Shown here in pieces: positions 56,434 through 64,000 of a stretch of 64,000 bases of DNA (position 1 is its first letter; each line of letters begins with the position of its first letter). The notes under the pieces are model-generated. The model made no database searches. It was not told where the DNA came from and saw nothing but the letters and a program-made list of their open reading frames with translations. The position numbers were made by a program, and so were the translations under genes. Origin of the DNA: Arthrobacter sp. Leaf69 (GTDB taxonomy: Bacteria > Actinomycetota > Actinomycetes > Actinomycetales > Micrococcaceae); the NCBI RefSeq assembly GCF_001422645.1, contig NZ_LMLR01000014.1, forward strand, positions 181,302 through 245,301. The letters are read 5' to 3'.

Positions 56434-57761
56434 GCTGCCGCCTTCCTCAGCACGATGGCCAGGTCAGAGAGGTCGCCGAGGGTCAGGACGGTCAGGTCCC
56501 CGATGTTGGCCCGGGCCGGCGCGGCGCCGAGCTGGAGCCGGACGGCGAGGCTGCGAACTCCCATCGGCACCGAGACCGACGCGGAGCGCAGCTGGGTGGG
56601 GGTGATGTTGCTGCCCACGATCAGGAACACGACGGAGGCGTTGGGGACGGTGTCCGCCAGGGTCCGGGCGAGGTCGACCGCGCTCTTGCGCTGGGGTGCG
56701 CCGACGATCCGGGTCATGTCATCGAGCATGTTGCGGCCGGTTTCGCAGCGCAGCGGGCCCTTCTGGGTCAGCACGTCGAGGTCGCGTTGTTCACGGATGG
56801 CCTGCCGTCCGATCGAGGCGGCGGCGGAGACGGCCAGCTCGAATTCCTCGTCGGAGGCGTATTCGTCCGTGTTGATGGACAGCGAGATGGCGAGGTGGGC
56901 CCGGCGGGTTTCCTCGAACTGGCGGACCATGAGCTTGTTGGTGCGCGCCGTGGTCTTCCAGTGGATGTGCCTGCGGTCATCGCCCGGCACGTAGTCGCGC
57001 AGCGCATGGAAGGACACGTCGGCGCTGGAGAGGTCGGTGGTGGGCATGCCCTCAAGGTCGCGGATGAACCCGGCGGCCGAGCCTGCCAGCGCCACGGTTT
57101 TCGGGTGCACGAACAGGTCCTCGGGTTCGGTCCAGAGCACCTGGCGCCGCAGCAGGTGCAGCGGATCTGCGCGGACCGACCGGACCGGGCCCACCACGAT
57201 CACGGCGCGGCGGGCGGTGGGGATGGTGAACAGGTCCTCGTGGACCTGCCCGGGTTTCATCCGGGGCAGGTGGAACACGGCAGTGGCGGCGCCGACCGGG
57301 AGCTCCAGGTCCGCGGGCAGCAGCGGGCGGGCGGAGGTGTTGGAGACCGCGATGCTGCCGACGGCGCTGTCCCCCACCGCCACCCGGGTCCGGGCGAGGT
57401 CAAGGACGACGCCGTAGGAGGAACGGCCGAGGATGAACCCGACGGCGAGTACGAACAGGACAAACGCGGCGATCGCGGCGGCTTTGGCTTCCTGCCAGCC
57501 GAAGGCCTGGCCGACGGTCCACAGCAGGATCGAGGCCGCCAGCACGGACCAGCCCAGGACGCTGACGACCGAGAGGACGGGCCACGCGTACCGCAGCCAG
57601 AGCCCGCGCACGGCGCGCCACGCCGGCCTCAGGGCCAGGCTGGCGGTGCTGCCGGCGTCGGCCCAGAGGGAGGCAGGATGCAGCCGCGTGGGCCTGCCGT
57701 CCCGGTGGAAGGGCCGTTGCAGGCGTTCAGCAAGCCGGGTCAGCGGAGTGCTGGAGGACAT
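56430..57761 (-). CDS. DUF58 protein
   Basis: 443-residue protein with two hydrophobic segments near 65-105 and a DUF58 core. The signature LRDYVPGDDRRHIHWKTTAR is intact, and a vWA-like domain follows (HLAISLSINTDEYASDEEFE). DUF58 proteins usually partner MoxR ATPases, and moxR is the next gene upstream. Probable membrane-side receptor or adaptor for MoxR-driven maturation of a partner. Start ATG 57761, 93 nt after moxR. Confidence 0.85.
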   Translation of the reverse strand: MSSSTPLTRLAERLQRPFHRDGRPTRLHPASLWADAGSTASLALRPAWRAVRGLWLRYAWPVLSVVSVLGWSVLAASILLWTVGQAFGWQEAKAAAIAAFVLFVLAVGFILGRSSYGVVLDLARTRVAVGDSAVGSIAVSNTSARPLLPADLELPVGAATAVFHLPRMKPGQVHEDLFTIPTARRAVIVVGPVRSVRADPLHLLRRQVLWTEPEDLFVHPKTVALAGSAAGFIRDLEGMPTTDLSSADVSFHALRDYVPGDDRRHIHWKTTARTNKLMVRQFEETRRAHLAISLSINTDEYASDEEFELAVSAAASIGRQAIREQRDLDVLTQKGPLRCETGRNMLDDMTRIVGAPQRKSAVDLARTLADTVPNASVVFLIVGSNITPTQLRSASVSVPMGVRSLAVRLQLGAAPARANIGDLTVLTLGDLSDLAIVLRKAAA

Positions 57762-57800
57762 ATGGGTGCCTTTGTTCGTGCTGGGTGACGGGGTGCCGGG

Positions 57801-57822
57801 GCCCTGCGGAGGGGCGCAGGGC
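57801..57822 (-). other. Hairpin in the moxR-DUF58 gap
   Basis: 8-bp arms GCCCTGCG (57801-57808) and CGCAGGGC (57815-57822), loop GAGGGG, in the only sizeable gap (93 nt) of the upstream half of the block. No T-tract. It may attenuate transcription or protect an mRNA end. Confidence 0.4.
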
Positions 57823-57854
57823 GGGCTGTACTGCGGGGCGGTGGTGCCGGGCAG

Positions 57855-58829
57855 CTAGCCGACGGCGGCGCGCTGCTGCGGCGCGGCTACCTCGGCCAGG
57901 ACGCGCGCCAGCACGGCCTCTGCCGTGGCGCCGGAGAACTCTGCTTCCGGGTCCATCACCAGCCGGTGGGTCCAGACGACGGCGGCAAGGTCTTTGACGT
58001 CGTCCGGCAGCACGAAGTTGCGGCCCTGGCTGGCGGCCCAGACTTTCGACGCGCGGACCATGGCGAGGGCGCCGCGGACGGACACACCCAGGCGGGTTTC
58101 CGGGGCGCTGCGGGTTTCCTCGCAGAGCCGGGAGATGTATTCCAGCACGGCGGTGTCCACGTGGGTAGTGGCGGCGAGGTCGGCCATGTCGGCCACCGCC
58201 TGGGTGGTGATGACGGCGGTGATGTCCTTGGAACGGTCCTTGAGGTTGGCGCCGCCCAGCAGCTGCACGGTGGAGGCGTGGTCCGGGTAACCGATGGAGG
58301 TCTTGATCAGGAAGCGGTCCAGCTGGGCCTCGGGCAGCCGGTAGGTGCCCGCCTGCTCAATCGGGTTCTGGGTGGCCATCACCATAAACGGCCGGCCGGC
58401 CTCATAGGTGGTGCCGTCCACCGTGACGCGGGATTCCTCCATGACCTCCAGCAGCGCCGACTGGGTCTTGGGCGAGGCACGGTTGATTTCGTCGGCCAGG
58501 ACGATGTTGTTGAAGATGGGTCCCTTGTGGAACTCGAACTTCTGCGTCTTCTGGTCGTAGATGGTCACGCCGGTGACGTCGGAGGGCAGCAGGTCCGGGG
58601 TGAACTGGATGCGGTTGTTGGAGCCCTGGACGGTGGCCGCCAGGGCACGCGCCAGCGAGGTCTTGCCGGTCCCCGGGGCGTCCTCGAAGAGGACATGTCC
58701 CTCGGCCAGCATCGCGGTGAAGGTCAGGCGGATGACGTGGGACTTGCCCAGGACGGCCTGGCCCACGTTGTCGACGAGCTTCTCGAATGTTCCGGCAAAC
58801 CATTCGGCCTGTTCGGTGGTCATGGTCAT
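57855..58829 (-). CDS. MoxR-family AAA+ ATPase
   Basis: 324-residue AAA+ chaperone-like ATPase. Walker A is APGTGKTSLA near residue 53, Walker B is VLADEINRASPKTQSALLEV, sensor 1 MATQNPIEQAGTYRLPEAQL and the Arg-finger-type motif AQLDRFLI. MoxR proteins assist assembly of membrane or metal-dependent complexes together with vWA or DUF58 partners. ATG 58829 with AGAGGA upstream. 91 nt downstream of the Ig-like giant gene. Confidence 0.93.
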   Translation of the reverse strand: MTMTTEQAEWFAGTFEKLVDNVGQAVLGKSHVIRLTFTAMLAEGHVLFEDAPGTGKTSLARALAATVQGSNNRIQFTPDLLPSDVTGVTIYDQKTQKFEFHKGPIFNNIVLADEINRASPKTQSALLEVMEESRVTVDGTTYEAGRPFMVMATQNPIEQAGTYRLPEAQLDRFLIKTSIGYPDHASTVQLLGGANLKDRSKDITAVITTQAVADMADLAATTHVDTAVLEYISRLCEETRSAPETRLGVSVRGALAMVRASKVWAASQGRNFVLPDDVKDLAAVVWTHRLVMDPEAEFSGATAEAVLARVLAEVAAPQQRAAVG

Positions 58830-58920
58830 GGGTTGGTCCTCTTCTGTTCTGGGTGGAGCGTTGCAGGGTCCGCCGGCAGGGAGTTCCCGCTTGGTCCGGC
58901 GTTGAGTCTAGTTGCAGGCA

Positions 58921-61900
58921 TCAGCATCCGCCGGGCCTGGGTCCGTAGAGATCCACAGTGGTCGATTTGACGAACCAGCCGGGGTGGCTGCCTTCGGTGA
59001 CCCGGAACCACGGGGTGCCGTTGCCGTAGATGTCCTTGGTGCAGTTAACGTTGAGCCGGCCTTCGGACCTGCTGACCCAGCCGACGCCGCACGATGGGCC
59101 GCTCGGGTTGTACGTGTCCGGTTCGCCGGGCTTGCCGGGGCAGGTGTTGTTGTGTGCCTGGATCTGCGACGTCGGGACCGGCGGCGGCGGCTCCGATCCG
59201 CTGCGCGAGGTGTCGCTGCCGACGCGGCCGGGCTGCCCGGCGCTGACGGCCCGGACCCGGAGTTCGTGGGTTTCGCTGAAGCCCACGCTCTTGGAGAAGG
59301 ACCGCTGCTGGGTGGTCTGCCAGGCGCCCCCGTCGAGGCTGTACTGGTACCCCGACACCGGGCGCCCGTTGCCGTTGGGCTGGTTCCAGGTCCAGGACAC
59401 GGTCTTGTCCCCGACGCCGCTGCTCTTGCTGCCCGTCACGGCCGGCGCGAAGGCAAGTCCGTAGGGGTTCACCGAATTCGACGCAGGGCTGGCATCGCCG
59501 GGGCTGGAGCTCCGTGACGAGACCGCCCAGACCACGACGGCGGTGGCCGTCCCGTTGGGGGCCGCTACCACGCCGCCGCCGGCCGGGATGGTGCCGCTGC
59601 CGCTGCCGGAGGTGAGCCTGTACTTGTACGTGATTTCACCGGCGCTGGAGCCGTTGCGTTGTGCTGCGGTCAGGACCGGGAACCTCACGTCGATCTTGCC
59701 GCCGTCGCCGCCGGTGTCCTTCAGGGCGGCCGACGGCTGGCCCACCATTGCCGGTTTGCCCACGGCGCGCACGGCGGCGGACTGGGCGCTGGTGCGGGAC
59801 GTTCCGGCCTTGTTCGTGGCGGCGACGGTGAAGGTGTAACCCGCCTCCGAGTTGTCCACGGTGACGTTCTGCGTGGTGCCCGAGACCCGCTGCGTCGCCA
59901 CGGCCGCCCCGCCGCGCAGCGTGGTCAGCGTGTAGGTCGAGATGGCGTCGCCGTTGTTGTCCGGCGCGGCCCAGTCGACCTTGAGCTGGCTTTGGTTGCC
60001 CACGGCACCAGCCGCCGTCGCGCTCGGTGCTGCCGGGGTGGCGGGCACCCCGGCAGGGGTTTCCGCGGCAGAGTAGGCGCTCCATTCGGAGGGCTCCTTG
60101 GCATCGTTGCGGGCCAGGACCCGCACCTTGTAGGCCACCCCGTTCTGGAGGCCCTTCCAGACGTAACTCACCGAGGTGAGGTTCTGGATTTGGGCGTTCT
60201 GCCCTGCCGGTGCCGGCGAAATCTCCAAGTCGTAGCTCTTGACCGGCGAGCCCTTGGACGCCGGTGCCGCCCACGTCACGGTGAGCTGGGTGTCGCCGAA
60301 CTTCACTGCGGGCGCGGCCGGGGTGTCCGGCTTGACGTCCGGGCGCACCTCGGCCGATGCCGGGGACCGCTCGGATTCGCCCAGGGTGTTCGTGGCGGTG
60401 ACCTGGAAGTGGTACTTGGCGTTGTTGGTCAGCCCGGTCAGGGTGCAGGAGTTGGCCGGGCAGTCCTGCCGGTAGCCGCCCTCGCCGTACACCGTGTACT
60501 TGGTGATCGGTGAGCCGCGGTCCGCCGGGGCGGTCCAGTTCAACAGGGCGGTGCTGTCCCCAACGCTCGCGGCCTGCGGTGTGGTGGGCGCCAGCGGTTT
60601 GTCCTTCACCGTCAGCCGGATCCTGGCCGTCGCGTAGCGGGACGCGTCGCCGGTCTTGTCGGCCACGGTGTAGGACACGATCATGGTGCCCGAGAAGCCC
60701 CCGGCCGGGGTCACGGTCACGGAGTCGCCGGTGGCGACGGCGGAGCCCTGGCCGGTCTCGGTCACGGCCGACACGATTTTGAGGGCCGTCTCCGGGAACG
60801 GATTGGCGTCGTTCGCCAGCACGGGCACGGTGACGGATTTGCCGGCCGCGGCGTTGGGTTCGACGTCGTCGTTGGCCACCGGTTTGGGCCGGTTGGAGGC
60901 CGTGACGGTCAGCTGGTAGGTCGCGGTGGCTTCGAGCCCGCGGGGGTCCCTGGCCTTGACCTGGACCGCGCCGCTGGTGCCGGCGTCCGTGCCGTCCTTG
61001 GCGGAGGCTTTCAGGGTGGTCCCGTCAATGCTCGCGCTGAAGCCTGCGGGCACGCCGCCCACCAGTTCGTACGTCATCCGGTCCGCGTCGCCGTCGTCCG
61101 GGTCGGTGGTCAGCCGGGCCAGGTCGGCCGAGGCGGAGTCCGCTTTGGGCACGTCCAGCTGGCTGCCCAGCAGCACCGGCGGGTTGTTCCGGTTGGGGTC
61201 CGGGAGGACCTTGGTGCGGATGCTGAGGGTCGCTTTCAGGCCGGCGGGATCGTCCGGGCCGGAGCCGTCGGTGACCTCGAAGCTGAGCGAACCGGGACCC
61301 ACATAGTCCTGGCCGGCGGTGTACTTCAGGGCGGTGCCGTTGCCGGCCACCGGGTCCGAACCGTCGGCGCCGATCAGGGTGATCCGGTCCGTCTGGGTCA
61401 GGCGCGGCGAGCGGCCGTCGCGGACCTTGACCCATTCCTTCAGGTCGACGGTCACGGACTGCCCGGCGACAACCTCGATCACCTCGTCCTTGGCGAGGGT
61501 GGGGACCTGCTGGCCTACGCCGGGGACCCAGATGATGGCGGTGGATTTCTGCCCGTCCAGGTCTTCCACGGTGTAGGGGATGAGCTGCGGCTGTTCGGTC
61601 AGTTCCACGATCATGTTGCCCGAGGTACCCGGCCGGGCGGTGGTGGCCTCGGTGGCGATCTTGAGGTTTTCGCCGACGCCGTCAGGGTCCTCATCGTTTT
61701 TGAGGACGGGGACGTCGACGGCGGTCTTGCCCAGGGTCTGGGCGGAGGTCACGCGGTCGTCCCGGGCGACCGGGGCCTGGAGCGGGACGTCCTTCTTGAC
61801 CTGGACGGCGACGGCGGCCTGCGCTGTGGCGCCACGGTCGTCCGCCACGGAGTAGCGCACGTTGACAGTGCCTTCCGCGCCGGGGGCCAGCAGGATCAGG

Positions 61901-64000
61901 CGGGAGCTTTGTTTGCTGACGGTGGCCTGCAGTTCCGGCGCGGCTTCGATGCCGTCACTGAGGATCCGGATCGGATCGCCGTCGGGGTCGGTGTCGTTGC
62001 CGGTGGCGTCGACGGCGATCTGGCGGCCCGGCCGGACCTTGACCTCGTCGTCCACCGGGGTGGGTTTCTGGTTGGTGTCCCCGCGAGGGGCGATGCCGAC
62101 CGTGACGGTGCCGGTGTTGACGGCCCCCTGCCGGTCCACCACTTTGTAGCGGAAGGTGTCCGTGCCGGCGCCGTCCCCGGCCGCCGTGAAGTCGATGAAG
62201 TTGCTGCCCACGGTGGCGGTGCCCATCGCCGGGGTGCTGTCGATCCCGGTCAGCTGGACGGAGTCGCCGTCGGGATCGATCCCGTCGAGCTCCACCGGAA
62301 TCCGCACCGTCCCGGCCGCCACGACACGGGCGGTGAGGTTCTTCGGCTGCGGGCGGGAGTTCTCCGCGCCTTCCAGCGGCAGGATGTGGATGGTGACGGC
62401 CGCGGCGCTCTTCTGGCCTTGGGGGTCCACGGCGTTGTAGATGGCACGGACCGTCTTGGGCTCGGCGCCGGCGATGAAGCGGAGGGTGTTTTCGGAGACG
62501 AAGCTCTTCCCGTCCGCTGCGGGAACCGGCTGCGGAAGAGCCGGGTCCACGGTGAGCTTTTCGCCCTGCGGGTGGGTGTCGTTGGCCAGCACCGGGATGG
62601 TGACGACGTCGTTGACCCGCACGTTGACTTCGTCCGGCTTGGGTTGCGGGGCCTCGACGACGGCGGGAGCCGGGACGGGCACCACGGAGACACTGCCGGT
62701 AGCCGATTTGGTCCCGTTGGACATGGTGTAGCGGAACGTGAACGGGTCCTTGGTGCCGACGACGTCGGTGATCCGCAGGACGCTGTGGTCGATCACGCTG
62801 ACCGACGCGGTCGCGTTTTCCGGGAGCTGGACGGACTGCAGCACCAGCACGCCGCCCGACGGGTCGGAGTCGTTGGCCAGCGGGTCCAGGAGCACGCTGC
62901 CGCCGACGGGCATGAGGGCGACATCGTGCACGGCCACAGGGTTGCCGGCGTCCTTGCCGGATTCGACGTCCACCCGGATCAGGCCCTGGCTGCTTTGTGG
63001 TCCGTTGCTGGCGATATAGGTCAGGTAGACCGGGCCCGGGGTGTTGCTGCGGAACGTGAAGGTCCCGCCGTCGGTCACGGGCCCCAGCTGGGCGGTGCCG
63101 GCGGCCTCCACCTGGGCGAGGCGCAGCGCGCCGCCGTTGGGGTCGACATCGTTCTTCAGCGGCGCGATCACCAGGTCCTGGCCGACGACGGCAGTCACAT
63201 GGTCCGCGTTGACCACCGGTTGCAGGGCGCCCGGCGGCTGGACATTCACCACCACTTTGCCGGTGGTGGTGGCGCGGCCGTCCCAGACGGTGACGGTGAC
63301 GGATTTCTTGCCCGGGGCGGCGCCGGCGTCCTGGTAGGTGAGCAGGCCGTCGCGGCGGACTTTGACTTGGTCCTGGTCGTTGTCGGCCTTGGCGTCCATC
63401 AGCACAAGGTCGTCGCCGTCGGGGTCGGTCCAGTCGGTGAGGATGTTCTGGCTGACGGTCTTGCCCTGTTCCAGGAGCAGGGTGGTGGAGTCGCCGCGCT
63501 TGAACAGGGGCGGTTTGTTCTCGTCGGGGCCGACGACGTTGAGGGTGATGCTTCCGGCGGCGGAGAGCCCGCGGCCGTCGGCGGCGTTGTAGCCGAAGGT
63601 TTCGCTGCCGGGTTTCGCGTCCGCGGGGACGGTGATCTGGAAGGCCGTGCCGCCGTAGATGTTCTCGAGGCTGCCGGAGGTGGGGCCGTTGCCGCCGGCG
63701 GTGGCCGTGAGGACGTCGCCGTCGGGGTCCGAGTCGTTGTCGAGCACGGAGAGGATGGTGGTGCGGCCCGGGCGGACGCCGACGGCGTCAGGCTTGGTTT
63801 CCGGGGGCCGGTTGGGTTTGGTGCGGTCCGGCAGGATATTGATGGTGTTGTTGTCCGCCGATTCCTGGTCCTGGTCATTGGACTGGTTCTTGGGCGGGAC
63901 CACGTCGTCCCAGTTGTTGACCAGCTGCATGTTCTGGTTCACCAGCCACACATTGCCGGAATTCACATCGTTCAGGACCACCAAATCCCGGTTCACCCGG
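58921..64000 (-). CDS. Giant Ig/cadherin-like and FN3 repeat surface protein (5' end outside window)
   Basis: About 1693 residues visible, open through the right edge, so the true start is outside; the GTG at 63996 is likely internal. About ten Ig/cadherin-like repeats, each with a D/N-x-DPxGD-type turn (DNDSDPDGD, DWTDPDGDD, GNDTDPDGD), fill the N-terminal two thirds. Four to five fibronectin-III modules follow, then a Cys-containing C-terminal module (NNTCPGKPG, CGVGW, NVNCTKDIYGNG, PGWFVKSTTVDLYGP) resembling an SH3b-type fold. No LPxTG motif is seen. Probably a surface or secreted adhesin that the downstream type VII-like machinery exports or anchors. Confidence 0.85.
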   Translation of the reverse strand, partial: RVNRDLVVLNDVNSGNVWLVNQNMQLVNNWDDVVPPKNQSNDQDQESADNNTINILPDRTKPNRPPETKPDAVGVRPGRTTILSVLDNDSDPDGDVLTATAGGNGPTSGSLENIYGGTAFQITVPADAKPGSETFGYNAADGRGLSAAGSITLNVVGPDENKPPLFKRGDSTTLLLEQGKTVSQNILTDWTDPDGDDLVLMDAKADNDQDQVKVRRDGLLTYQDAGAAPGKKSVTVTVWDGRATTTGKVVVNVQPPGALQPVVNADHVTAVVGQDLVIAPLKNDVDPNGGALRLAQVEAAGTAQLGPVTDGGTFTFRSNTPGPVYLTYIASNGPQSSQGLIRVDVESGKDAGNPVAVHDVALMPVGGSVLLDPLANDSDPSGGVLVLQSVQLPENATASVSVIDHSVLRITDVVGTKDPFTFRYTMSNGTKSATGSVSVVPVPAPAVVEAPQPKPDEVNVRVNDVVTIPVLANDTHPQGEKLTVDPALPQPVPAADGKSFVSENTLRFIAGAEPKTVRAIYNAVDPQGQKSAAAVTIHILPLEGAENSRPQPKNLTARVVAAGTVRIPVELDGIDPDGDSVQLTGIDSTPAMGTATVGSNFIDFTAAGDGAGTDTFRYKVVDRQGAVNTGTVTVGIAPRGDTNQKPTPVDDEVKVRPGRQIAVDATGNDTDPDGDPIRILSDGIEAAPELQATVSKQSSRLILLAPGAEGTVNVRYSVADDRGATAQAAVAVQVKKDVPLQAPVARDDRVTSAQTLGKTAVDVPVLKNDEDPDGVGENLKIATEATTARPGTSGNMIVELTEQPQLIPYTVEDLDGQKSTAIIWVPGVGQQVPTLAKDEVIEVVAGQSVTVDLKEWVKVRDGRSPRLTQTDRITLIGADGSDPVAGNGTALKYTAGQDYVGPGSLSFEVTDGSGPDDPAGLKATLSIRTKVLPDPNRNNPPVLLGSQLDVPKADSASADLARLTTDPDDGDADRMTYELVGGVPAGFSASIDGTTLKASAKDGTDAGTSGAVQVKARDPRGLEATATYQLTVTASNRPKPVANDDVEPNAAAGKSVTVPVLANDANPFPETALKIVSAVTETGQGSAVATGDSVTVTPAGGFSGTMIVSYTVADKTGDASRYATARIRLTVKDKPLAPTTPQAASVGDSTALLNWTAPADRGSPITKYTVYGEGGYRQDCPANSCTLTGLTNNAKYHFQVTATNTLGESERSPASAEVRPDVKPDTPAAPAVKFGDTQLTVTWAAPASKGSPVKSYDLEISPAPAGQNAQIQNLTSVSYVWKGLQNGVAYKVRVLARNDAKEPSEWSAYSAAETPAGVPATPAAPSATAAGAVGNQSQLKVDWAAPDNNGDAISTYTLTTLRGGAAVATQRVSGTTQNVTVDNSEAGYTFTVAATNKAGTSRTSAQSAAVRAVGKPAMVGQPSAALKDTGGDGGKIDVRFPVLTAAQRNGSSAGEITYKYRLTSGSGSGTIPAGGGVVAAPNGTATAVVVWAVSSRSSSPGDASPASNSVNPYGLAFAPAVTGSKSSGVGDKTVSWTWNQPNGNGRPVSGYQYSLDGGAWQTTQQRSFSKSVGFSETHELRVRAVSAGQPGRVGSDTSRSGSEPPPPVPTSQIQAHNNTCPGKPGEPDTYNPSGPSCGVGWVSRSEGRLNVNCTKDIYGNGTPWFRVTEGSHPGWFVKSTTVDLYGPRPGGC

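Noticed and set aside
63994..63996. GTG as the true start of the Ig/FN3 protein
   Set aside because: The frame is still open to the window edge and there is no signal sequence or ribosome-binding site, so the gene most likely begins further right.

Overview
The window is chromosomal DNA of a high-GC Gram-positive (Actinobacteria). Gene content and protein style fit the Micrococcaceae, most likely Arthrobacter or Pseudarthrobacter; this is inferred from gene content, SAM-IV riboswitches on met genes, an IdeR/DtxR-like box and TAGACT-type -10 elements, not from a marker gene. Genes are dense on both strands. I saw no rRNA, tRNA, CRISPR array, insertion sequence or prophage.

Left third (1-22 kb), mostly housekeeping and catabolism: a partial bicovalent-type flavin oxidase; a + strand set of hydrolase, DUF1295 membrane protein and PlsC-like acyltransferase; a short-chain fatty acid transporter; glyS with a GNAT gene; a YdcZ-type transporter; an S4 RNA-binding protein; two small hydrolases; the valine-catabolic pair mmsB-mmsA with a divergent LysR regulator and a perfect operator-like palindrome; a START-like protein; an MHS-type MFS carrier; a DinB-like protein; then metY and metX, each behind its own SAM-IV riboswitch. 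Next comes a VOC protein behind an iron-box-like palindrome.

Middle (22-42 kb): a CPBP membrane protease, a histidine phosphatase, hutI with a DauA-like D-amino-acid dehydrogenase, the threonine catabolic pair tdh-kbl with a divergent LysR gene, gatCAB, a CitMHS citrate carrier with a divergent CitA/CitB-like two-component system, and then a RidA-like protein, a hypothetical, a GNAT protein, an inositol-phosphatase-like protein and ligA.

Right third (42-64 kb), all on the minus strand: one long co-directional block of a giant Ig/FN3 surface protein (5' end outside the window), MoxR ATPase, DUF58, a transglutaminase-fold membrane protein that lacks its catalytic Cys, an RDD-FHA protein, a PP2C phosphatase, a zinc-ribbon/FHA protein, a Ser/Thr kinase with an extracellular domain, an FHA/winged-helix-like protein, an EssC/EccC-type FtsK ATPase and a WXG100 protein. 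Most junctions overlap by 4-17 nt. It looks like a phosphorylation-controlled, non-canonical type VII (ESX-like) secretion and cell-surface system. No EccB, EccD, EccE or MycP homologue is visible. This is the most interesting part of the window.
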